This document shows, piece after piece, positions 56,466-64,000 of a stretch of 64,000 nt of DNA. The notes beneath the pieces are model-generated. The model ran no database searches. It had not been told where the DNA came from and was given only the letters and a program-made list of their open reading frames with translations. Position numbers and translations under genes: made by a program. Each line of letters opens with the position of its first letter. Positions within the stretch are counted from its first letter, which is position 1. This DNA is from Rivibacter subsaxonicus (GTDB lineage: Bacteria > Pseudomonadota > Gammaproteobacteria > Burkholderiales > Burkholderiaceae_C), in assembly GCF_004217215.1 (NCBI RefSeq), contig NZ_SHKP01000005.1, forward strand, positions 253,501 to 317,500. The letters are read 5' to 3'.

Positions 56466-57995
56466 GTGACGACCACCAGCCATGACGGTCTGCTCGGCGC
56501 CGGCCGTGCCTTGCTGCACGGCGTGTGGCAGCGGCGCTGGCTTGCCGTCGCAGTCGCGTGGAGCGTTGCGCTGCTTGCCGCGATCATCATCCCCCTGGTG
56601 CCGCAGCGCTACGAGGCCAGTGCGCGCTTCTATGTCGACACGCAGACCGTGCTCAAGCCGTTGATGGCGGGGCTCGCGCTGCAGCCCGACTTTGACCAAC
56701 AGCTGCGCATGATGGCTCGAACGCTGATCACGCGGCCTAACGTGGAGCGTGTGCTGCAACGTCCGGAGTTCGCACTCCTCGGCGCCGAAGCGGCAGACCG
56801 GGAGCGTGTGATCGACCGCGTGATGTCGCAGCTGAAACTGACACCGGCCGACTCCGGCAACATCTACACGATCAGCTACCGGGATGCAGATCCGCAGCGC
56901 GCGCAGCGGGTCGTCTCAGCGATCATCGATCTCTTCCTCGAGCAAAGCTCCGGCGAGAAGAAGCGTGACTCCGAGGATGCGAGCCGTTTCATCGACGAGC
57001 AGATCCGCGCACATGAGCTGAAGTTGATCGAAGCGGAGAGCCGACTCAAGGAGTTCAAGCTTCGCAACTTCGGCATGTCCGGCGTTTCCGACAAGGACTA
57101 TTTCACCCGAATCTCGGCAATGCAGGATTCGCTCAACAAGCTGCGAGCCGACCTGCGCGCCGCCGAGCAGGCACGCGACGCCTATCGCCGCGAGCTGGCG
57201 GCAGAGAACCCGCAGTTGCCAACAGCGTCCGACGCTGACGGCGCAATCGCTGCCCAACGCAAGCAACTCGACGATCTGCTGCGCCGCTACACCGATCAGC
57301 ACCCGGATGTGGTCTTCGCACGCCAGACGCTCGTGGAGCTCGAAGCCAAGCAGCGTGCGGAGCTTGGGCGCGACGGCCTCTCCAGCAAGGGCGCCGCAGC
57401 GACCAGCCCGGTCTACCAGCGGATTCGGGTTGCCTTGGCCGAAACCGAAGCCGCAGTTGCCAATCTGCGTGGACGGGTTGGCGCCGAGCAACAACTCCTC
57501 GACCAGGTGCGTGCTGCGGCCGGCCGCGTGCCGCAGATCGAAGCCGACTTTGCCCAACTCAATCGGGACTACGAGGTGATCCGCAAGAACTACGAGCAGC
57601 TGGTTGCCAGGCGTGAATCGGCCTCGCTTGGCGCCAAGCTCGAGCAGTCGAGTCGACTGGCGGACTTCCGTGTCGTCGAACCGCCCAAGGTGTCTCGTTC
57701 GGCGGTGGCGCCCAACCGACTTCAGCTGGCACTGCTAGCGCTGGCGGCAACGCTCGTGGCGGCATTGCTGGCCCCTCATATCCTTGAACGCTTGCGTCCG
57801 TCATTCGGCGATGCCAGAAGTTTGCGGGAGGCCACGGGACGGCCAGTGGTTGGCAACCTCCCGCTGGTCATGGCTGCCGGCGACGAGCAGCTCCTGCGAC
57901 GCGAAAAGTTCAAGCTGGGCGGCATAGCCCTGTTGCTCCTGGCGCTGCAGGCCAGTTGGGTGATATGGATCGCGGCCCGGTCAAGCATGACATGA
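56466..57995 (+). CDS. XrtA-type polysaccharide chain length determinant (Wzz/GumC-like)
   Basis: A 509-residue inner-membrane protein. A first membrane helix (about residues 25-46, WLAVAVAWSVALLAAIIIPLV in part) precedes the Wzz domain with YEASARFYVDTQTVLKPL, a long periplasmic coiled-coil region (about 150-400) containing PQLPTASDADGAIAAQRKQL and YEQLVARRESASLGAKLEQ, and two C-terminal membrane helices (about 425-445 and 480-500). It controls polymer length and links to the kinase. The start is a GTG with GGGAG upstream. It lies 96 bases after the export lipoprotein gene. Confidence 0.93.
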   Translation: MTTTSHDGLLGAGRALLHGVWQRRWLAVAVAWSVALLAAIIIPLVPQRYEASARFYVDTQTVLKPLMAGLALQPDFDQQLRMMARTLITRPNVERVLQRPEFALLGAEAADRERVIDRVMSQLKLTPADSGNIYTISYRDADPQRAQRVVSAIIDLFLEQSSGEKKRDSEDASRFIDEQIRAHELKLIEAESRLKEFKLRNFGMSGVSDKDYFTRISAMQDSLNKLRADLRAAEQARDAYRRELAAENPQLPTASDADGAIAAQRKQLDDLLRRYTDQHPDVVFARQTLVELEAKQRAELGRDGLSSKGAAATSPVYQRIRVALAETEAAVANLRGRVGAEQQLLDQVRAAAGRVPQIEADFAQLNRDYEVIRKNYEQLVARRESASLGAKLEQSSRLADFRVVEPPKVSRSAVAPNRLQLALLALAATLVAALLAPHILERLRPSFGDARSLREATGRPVVGNLPLVMAAGDEQLLRREKFKLGGIALLLLALQASWVIWIAARSSMT

Positions 57996-58005
57996 GTGGC
58001 GGACG

Positions 58006-58968
58006 ATGAGCCTGATCGAGCAAGCAACCAAGCGGCTGGAGGAGTTGAGCCGGGCCGGCGTGGCTGTCCCCTGGGCACAGACCGGCCTCACGGCTCCAAC
58101 GTCCAAGGCAAGGGTCGCCCAGGAGACGGGCGCCAACGGCGTCCACCGTGGCGTTGCCGACGATGCGCAACCTCCCGCGTCACCCGAAGGCGTCCACGTC
58201 CTTCCCGGCGCAGCACGACGACTGGCACCGCTCGAGCCCGCACCGACGATCGAGATCGATCTTGAGGCACTCCAGCGCGGCGGCTTCCTGACACCCGACG
58301 CCAAGCGCTCGGTCTTGGCCGAGGAAATGCGGCACGTGAAGCGCGCATTGCTGCGCAACATGACGCAGCCGCCGCAGCCAACGGAAATCAGTCCCGCGCT
58401 GATCCTCGTCACCAGCGCCGTGCCCGGAGAAGGCAAGACCTTCAGCGCCATCAATCTGGCGCTCAGCCTTGCGGTGGAGATCGACACTTCGGTCGTTCTG
58501 GTCGATGCCGACTTCCTGCGCCCCAACGTGCTCGACCGGCTCGGTGTGAGGCGCGAAGCGAGGGGCCTGCTCGATGCCTTGGCCGATCCCGATCTGGATC
58601 CCGCGCAACTGGTGCTCGCCACCAACCTGCCGAAGCTCTCGATCCTGCCCACCGGCACCGCCCATCCGCGCGCAGCGGAGTTGCTGTCAAGCACCGGGAT
58701 GGATCGATTGCTGTTGGCGCTGACCGAGGCCCATCCAGGCCGCGTCGTGATCTTCGACGCTCCGCCGCTGCTGGTGACAGCCGCCGGTGCAGCCTTGGCC
58801 GCGCGCATGGGGCAGGTACTGATGGTGGTCGAGGCCGGGCGCACGTCGCGGCACCTGGTGGCGCAGGCCTTCGCGGCAGTTGAGCACTGCCCGATCGTGC
58901 TGGCGGTACTCAACAAGACCAGTGGCGGAGGCATCGGCGGCTATGGCTACGGCGACTACTACGGTTGA
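58006..58968 (+). CDS. XrtA-associated tyrosine-protein kinase (BY-kinase, CpsD/EpsB-like)
   Basis: A 320-residue cytoplasmic bacterial tyrosine kinase. Walker A SAVPGEGKT is at residues 137-145, Walker A' VLVDADFLRP at 164-173, and Walker B VVIFDAPPLL near 247. The C-terminus GYGYGDYYG (312-320) is a Tyr cluster for autophosphorylation. The N-terminal 80 residues are low-complexity. It phosphorylates itself in cycles that control polymer assembly with the chain-length protein, whose stop codon is 10 bases upstream. Confidence 0.94.
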   Translation: MSLIEQATKRLEELSRAGVAVPWAQTGLTAPTSKARVAQETGANGVHRGVADDAQPPASPEGVHVLPGAARRLAPLEPAPTIEIDLEALQRGGFLTPDAKRSVLAEEMRHVKRALLRNMTQPPQPTEISPALILVTSAVPGEGKTFSAINLALSLAVEIDTSVVLVDADFLRPNVLDRLGVRREARGLLDALADPDLDPAQLVLATNLPKLSILPTGTAHPRAAELLSSTGMDRLLLALTEAHPGRVVIFDAPPLLVTAAGAALAARMGQVLMVVEAGRTSRHLVAQAFAAVEHCPIVLAVLNKTSGGGIGGYGYGDYYG

Positions 58969-59044
58969 GCTCGTCGGCTACGCCGGCCCCCGCCCTGGCC
59001 CCTGCCGAAACTGCGGCGGTTGTCCAACGCCCGTAGGGCCGTAG

Positions 59045-60610
59045 ATGCGCCGGCGCACCGGGGCCGCTTCTTTCCAGCTGAGTCGCCGCCCCTGCGCGAC
59101 GGCGGCGCTACTTGCCTTGCTGGGCGGCGTCACAGCGCTGGGGTCAGCCAATGCGACCGCGCAGACCTGGTCAGCCGAGGCGGCCGTCAGTGCCAACCTC
59201 ACGGCAAGCAGCAATGCCGCGCTGGCGCCCGAGGGCGCCGAGCAGAACGACCTGATCGGGTGGCTCCAGCCGCGATTGCGGCTCGTCGGACGCGGACCGC
59301 GCTTTGATCTCAATCTCGATGCCCGGGTAGACCTGCTCGGCTATGCCAGGGACACCCAACCCAATCGCGCGCTGCCCGGGGTCAACGCCGACGTGCAAGC
59401 CACGCTGGTTGAACGTCTGCTGTTCATCGACGCAGGGCTTGGCGTGAACCAGGTCGAGTCGAACCCCTATGGCGGCCGGGTCGTCGAAGGCAGCACCGGC
59501 AATGAATCCACCGCCGGCTCTTACCGCATCAAGCCGTACCTCGACTACGAGATCTCCTCGCGCGCCTCGGTGCTGGCACTCTACGAAGAGTCCGGCACAC
59601 GGTCATTCGACGACGACCTCGTCGACGCCAGGTCACGCCTCGCCTTGGTGAGTTACGAATCCAAGCCGCTGCCGCTCGGCTGGGGCATCGAGGCATCACG
59701 GCTCGAGAACCTCGGCCAAGTGGGCGACAACCAAGCCTTGTCGAACGATGCGCTGCGAGTGCGTGCCAGCGCCACCTTCGACGGCGAACTGATCGTCGGC
59801 GCGGTGATCGGCCGCGAGCACAGCAAGTTCCTCTCGACCGACACCCGCGACACGATCTACGGCCTGCGCGTCGACTGGGCCCCCGGACCCCGTACCCGAT
59901 TGCTCGCGGTCGTCGAACATCGCTTCTTCGGCGTCGGCGGCGAACTCGGGGTGAGCTATCGCACTCCGCTGATGGCACTGTCGCTCAAGGGTTCTCGCGG
60001 GCCGACCACGGCCGCGACGCTGTCCACGCCAATCTCTGGTCGCGCCGATCTCGGGGCATTTCTCGACTCCATCCTGAAGGCACGCTACCCGGAACCAGCC
60101 GATCGGGCGCCGATCGTCGGCGATACGGCTGCGCAACGCGGATTCGAGTCGCAGCCCCCGAGCTCGATCTACATCATTGCCGACTACCCGCAACTGCAAA
60201 CCGGTGGCAATGGCACCCTGGTGCTTCACGGCACACGTACCACGGTGGCACTGACGGCCTACTACCAGCAACTGCGACTGCTCCAGACCAGCGACCAGGC
60301 ATCGACCGCGCCGACCCTTGTGGCCGACGCCGACAGCCGCCAGGCGGGCGCGAGCATCGAATTCGTGCGGCGCCTGAATCGCCAGATGTCGGCCAGTGCT
60401 CTGTTGCGCTGGTCCCAGATCAACGGCCTCGAGGCGCGCTCGGGCGACGAAACGAGTGATCTGAATCTGCGTCTGGCACTCACGCGTCAACTGGCTCCGC
60501 GGACCTGGGGCTCGATAGGTGTACAGCAGCGGCTCATCCGGAGCAACATTGGCGGCGAGAATCGCTTCGCCGAGACGGCTGCGCTCATCGGCCTCAACCA
60601 TCGCTTCTAG
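59045..60610 (+). CDS. PEP-CTERM/XrtA-associated outer membrane beta-barrel protein (TIGR03016-like)
   Basis: A 521-residue outer-membrane protein. The signal (ALLALLGGVTALGSANATA) ends before QTWSAEAAVSANLTASSNAA, which is typical of the start of this family. Repeated alternating strands (RFDLNLDARVDLLGYARD, VEHRFFGVGGELGVSYRT) and the ending AALIGLNHRF with terminal Phe indicate a barrel. It lies between the kinase and ATPase genes, the same position as in other XrtA loci, and probably takes part in polymer export. Confidence 0.9.
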   Translation: MRRRTGAASFQLSRRPCATAALLALLGGVTALGSANATAQTWSAEAAVSANLTASSNAALAPEGAEQNDLIGWLQPRLRLVGRGPRFDLNLDARVDLLGYARDTQPNRALPGVNADVQATLVERLLFIDAGLGVNQVESNPYGGRVVEGSTGNESTAGSYRIKPYLDYEISSRASVLALYEESGTRSFDDDLVDARSRLALVSYESKPLPLGWGIEASRLENLGQVGDNQALSNDALRVRASATFDGELIVGAVIGREHSKFLSTDTRDTIYGLRVDWAPGPRTRLLAVVEHRFFGVGGELGVSYRTPLMALSLKGSRGPTTAATLSTPISGRADLGAFLDSILKARYPEPADRAPIVGDTAAQRGFESQPPSSIYIIADYPQLQTGGNGTLVLHGTRTTVALTAYYQQLRLLQTSDQASTAPTLVADADSRQAGASIEFVRRLNRQMSASALLRWSQINGLEARSGDETSDLNLRLALTRQLAPRTWGSIGVQQRLIRSNIGGENRFAETAALIGLNHRF

Positions 60611-60617
60611 GACACGG

Positions 60618-61454
60618 ATGTTCGAGCCGCATTTCGGCTTCAGTGGCCCGCCGTTCCAGCTCAGCCCCGCCCCCGACTGCTACTACGCGAGCCGAGGGCA
60701 CAGCAGGGCGCTGGCCTACCTCAAGTTTGGCGTCTACCAGGCCGAAGGCTTCATCGTCATCACCGGCGAGGTCGGCGCCGGCAAGACCACCCTCGTGCGC
60801 ACCCTGCTGCAGGGGCTCGACCAGGCCCAGATCGTTGCGGCCCAGATCGTCAACACCCAGCTCAACTCGGGCGAACTGCTGCAGGCGATCGCGACCGCAT
60901 TCGGCGTCCCGCTGCAGGGCAGCTCCAAGGCGCAGATGATCGCGACGCTGGAAGCCTTCCTGACTGCGCTCACCGTCGCCGGCAAGCGCGCGCTGCTGGT
61001 GATCGACGAGGCCCAGAACCTCGGCGCCCAGGAGATCGAGGAACTGCGGATGCTGTCGAACTTCCAGTTCGGCAGCCAAGCGCTGCTGCAGAGCTTCCTG
61101 GTCGGCCAGCCGGAGCTACGTCTGATGCTCCAGTCGAGCGTGATGGAGCAGTTGCGCCAGCGCGTGATTGCGTCGACCCACCTCGGCCCCCTGTCGGCCG
61201 CCGAGACACGCGCCTACGTCGAGTACCGGCTTCGACGCGTTGGCTGGGACCAGTTTCCGCAGTTTGAGAGTGCCGCCTTCGCGCAGATCCATGCGCTCAC
61301 CGGCGGCATTCCGCGTCGGATCAACCTGCTGTGCACTCGGCTGCTGCTGGCTGCCTACCTGGAATCGCTGACGGTGATCGACGATCGGCAGGTGCACACA
61401 GTCGCGCGCGAACTCGAGGCCGAACTCGGCACCGCGGCGACCGTACCGACCTGA
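60618..61454 (+). CDS. XrtA/PEP-CTERM system-associated ATPase (ExeA-like)
   Basis: A 278-residue AAA ATPase. Walker A is TGEVGAGKTT (near residue 49), Walker B ALLVIDEAQN (near 126), sensor SFLVGQPELR, arginine-finger region HLGPLSAAETRAYVEYRL, and GGIPRRINLLCTRLL. It is the standard-length paralogue of the ATPase half of the fusion at 53328 and follows the outer-membrane protein by 7 bases. The ATG at 60618 gives the MFEPHFGFSGPPFQLSP start shared by the family. Its exact job in exopolysaccharide export or sorting is unknown. Confidence 0.93.
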   Translation: MFEPHFGFSGPPFQLSPAPDCYYASRGHSRALAYLKFGVYQAEGFIVITGEVGAGKTTLVRTLLQGLDQAQIVAAQIVNTQLNSGELLQAIATAFGVPLQGSSKAQMIATLEAFLTALTVAGKRALLVIDEAQNLGAQEIEELRMLSNFQFGSQALLQSFLVGQPELRLMLQSSVMEQLRQRVIASTHLGPLSAAETRAYVEYRLRRVGWDQFPQFESAAFAQIHALTGGIPRRINLLCTRLLLAAYLESLTVIDDRQVHTVARELEAELGTAATVPT

Positions 61455-61500
61455 GCGCGGCCAAGACCAGCTCTGCAGCTGGCGGTCGACCAGGGCCGAC

Positions 61501-62781
61501 TCAAAGCCGCCAGACGCACAGCCCGGCGTCGCGCAGTGCGTCGGCAGGGAAGCGAGACTTGACGTCGGCGAAGACACCGCCCTTGACGATCTTGCGCGAG
61601 ATGTCTTCGACCGTGAGCTTCTGCAGGCTCTTGTGGGCGACCGCAGCAACGATGGCGTCGGCACGTGGCAGCTCATTCCACGGCAGCAGGCGCAGGCCGT
61701 ATTCGTGCATCGCCTCGACGGGGTCTGCCTCGTCGTCGTGGACGAACACCTCGACCCCGTAGTTGCGCAGCTCGGCAATGATGTCGACCACCTTGCTGTT
61801 GCGCAGGTCGGCGCAGTCCTCCTTGAAGGTCAGGCCAAGGACGTTGACCCTTGAGCCCTTGACGTAGCCACCGCAGGCGATCATCTGCTTGACGGTCTGC
61901 TCCGCAACGAACTTGCCCATGCCGTCATTGATGCGGCGCCCGGCGAGGATCACCTCCGGGTGATAGCCGAGCATCACCGCCTTGTGCGTCAGGTAGTAGG
62001 GGTCGACGCCGATGCAGTGGCCACCCACCAAGCCTGGCCGGTACTTCAGGAAGTTCCACTTGGTGCCAGCCGCATCGAGGACCTCGGTGGTGTCGATACC
62101 GACCTTCTCGAAGATGATGGCCAGTTCGTTCATCAGCGCGATGTTGAGGTCACGCTGAGTGTTTTCGATCACTTTGCAGGCTTCGGCCGTCTTGATGCAA
62201 CTGACCCGGTGGACGCCAGGCTTGACGATGCGCTCGTACAGCGCGGCGACCCGCTCGAGCGTCTCTGGCCCGTCGCCGGCCACCACCTTGACTACCGTCG
62301 TCAGCGTGTGCTCGCGATCACCCGGATTGATGCGCTCGGGGCTGTAGCCCACAAAGAAGTCCTGCCGCCATTTCATGCCCGAGGCCTGCTCCAGCACGGG
62401 AATGCAGACCTCTTCGGTAGCTCCGGGGTAGACGGTCGATTCGTAGACAACCGTCGTGCCCTTCTTCATGTGCGCGCCGATCGCGCGACTGGCCGAAACG
62501 AGCGGTCCGAAATCAGGGATGTGCGCTCCATCGACCGGGGTCGGCACGGCGACGATGATGATGTCGGCCTCGCCGAGCAGCATCGGATCGTCGGTGTACA
62601 GCGCGTGCGTCGCGAGCTGCATCTCCGCGTCCGGAATCTCGCGCGACGGGTCGGTGCCGGCCCGGCACTTCTCGACCTTGTGCTTCAGGATGTCGAAGCC
62701 GATGGTTCGACCCAGCTTGCCGAACTCCACAACGAGCGGCAGGCCGATGTAGCCCAGCCCGACAACAGCGACGATTGGCAT
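61501..62781 (-). CDS. UDP-sugar 6-dehydrogenase of the TviB/WbpA type (nucleotide sugar dehydrogenase)
   Basis: A 426-residue cytoplasmic enzyme that oxidises UDP-N-acetyl-hexosamine to the uronic acid, giving an acidic sugar for polysaccharide. The NAD fold VVGLGYIGLP is at residues 5-14, then AVPTPVDGAHIPD, YESTVYPGATEE, FVGYSPERINPGD. The catalytic Cys256 is in GGHCIGVDPYYL, and FKEDCADLRNSKV follows. The TviB/VipA branch is indicated by length and these motifs. A strong ribosome site (GGGGGAGG) supports the ATG at 62781. It converges with the XrtA operon. Confidence 0.93.
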   Translation of the reverse strand: MPIVAVVGLGYIGLPLVVEFGKLGRTIGFDILKHKVEKCRAGTDPSREIPDAEMQLATHALYTDDPMLLGEADIIIVAVPTPVDGAHIPDFGPLVSASRAIGAHMKKGTTVVYESTVYPGATEEVCIPVLEQASGMKWRQDFFVGYSPERINPGDREHTLTTVVKVVAGDGPETLERVAALYERIVKPGVHRVSCIKTAEACKVIENTQRDLNIALMNELAIIFEKVGIDTTEVLDAAGTKWNFLKYRPGLVGGHCIGVDPYYLTHKAVMLGYHPEVILAGRRINDGMGKFVAEQTVKQMIACGGYVKGSRVNVLGLTFKEDCADLRNSKVVDIIAELRNYGVEVFVHDDEADPVEAMHEYGLRLLPWNELPRADAIVAAVAHKSLQKLTVEDISRKIVKGGVFADVKSRFPADALRDAGLCVWRL

Positions 62782-63244
62782 GATCCACCTCCCCCATGTG
62801 GTGCCATCCGCGGCACTCTCTCGCAGAGGATAGGGGCTCGAACATGCTGTCGCGTTTGCCGTAGGCCACACTTGCCCCCCGCGACCGAAGGGCGCCGATG
62901 CCTGATTCCATCAAGGCCCGGCAGGGGCTGATGCAACACGCTCGCCAAGCTGACTGGTGTGAATTGGCAACAGGAGGCGCTGAGCGCGTTTCGAGTTACG
63001 CCACCTGCCGCTCGCCCTCAGGTGCAGCGCAGCATTGAGCATTAAGTCGCAGTTCGGCCCGGCTTCTTGGCCGGCCGGCAAGTCGGGCAATCGCCAACAC
63101 CGGAAACACACGGTTACCAGCGGGGGCGGGCACTTACAGCCCTGGAGCACTGCACGGCAATACTGCGACCGGTAGCCCTCAAGTTGGGGGCGACCGTATG
63201 CCAGTTCCGCATCACGTCCACCGCTCCGCGCACTTCTTCCGATC
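62782..63244. other. Intergenic region between the dehydrogenase and the Ala-Pro lipoprotein
   Basis: About 460 bases between divergent genes, presumably holding promoters for both. I see no convincing reading frame, no recognisable riboswitch and no clear -24/-12 promoter. A GC-rich inverted segment (TTGGCCGGCCGGCAAG at about 63067-63082) is palindromic in its centre. Confidence 0.45.

Positions 63245-64000
<756 letters not shown>

Noticed and set aside
54474-56759. 761-codon minus-strand frame across the fusion and export genes
   Set aside because: It spans two well-supported opposite genes and their gap and shows no family motif.
63060-63090. Sigma-54 type -24/-12 promoter before the Ala-Pro lipoprotein
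   Set aside because: The GG and GC elements in TTGGCCGGCCGGCAAG are spaced too closely to fit the consensus.

Overview
The window is GC-rich, densely coding DNA from what looks like a betaproteobacterium of the order Burkholderiales (Rubrivivax/Leptothrix/Ideonella-like). The evidence is the gene content: PobA, a Liv-type aromatic-acid transporter with a feruloyl-CoA synthase, a GTP-dependent PEP carboxykinase, a 4-residue-spaced Tat phosphatase set, and the exopolysaccharide gene order that accompanies exosortase A (XrtA/PEP-CTERM). The taxonomic call is inference from family resemblance; no rRNA or tRNA gene was seen.

Layout. (1) 1-11435 is an aromatic-acid region: the tail of an IclR regulator and pobA, then a leftward unit of crotonase, feruloyl-CoA synthase, a branched-chain-type ABC importer (binding protein, LivH, a LivM-LivG fusion, LivF) and a MarR regulator, with a divergent amidohydrolase. 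Together they would import a hydroxycinnamate, activate it to the CoA thioester, shorten the side chain, and feed 4-hydroxybenzoate-type products to PobA. (2) 11413-24700 is mixed metabolism: a DsbA-like protein, two SDR-type oxidoreductases, three LysR regulators, RlpA, MmsA, an ArgP-ArgO-DadA cluster and a PhoD phosphatase. (3) 24697-36792 holds MipA, two fasciclin-type secreted proteins with a TetR regulator, a universal stress protein, a metallophosphoesterase, a YecA/SEC-C protein, two tiny ORFs, pckG, and a tupA-like gene leading into modABC and a MOSC protein. (4) 37285-45034 holds a TonB-dependent receptor, rlmJ, a CaiB-type CoA transferase, PhoX and a signal-peptide-bearing ATP-dependent DNA ligase. 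(5) 45717-64000 is an envelope/exopolysaccharide region: a seven-bladed WD40 lipoprotein, a 2122-residue mosaic secreted protein with an almost perfect internal duplication, a fusion of an ExeA/XrtA-type ATPase to a degenerate WecB-like domain, then the XrtA-type set (export lipoprotein, chain-length determinant, tyrosine kinase, outer-membrane barrel, ATPase), a convergent nucleotide-sugar dehydrogenase, and a truncated lipoprotein with a 135-residue Ala-Pro stalk and a fibronectin type III domain.

The most unusual item is the ATPase/WecB-like fusion at 53328-55514. In XrtA loci, as I recall them, an ATPase gene and a wecB gene are common neighbours; here a second copy of the ATPase is joined in one reading frame to a WecB fold that has lost every recognisable catalytic motif. 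The exosortase itself, the glycosyltransferases and any PEP-CTERM substrate are not in the window and would be expected beyond its right edge or elsewhere.
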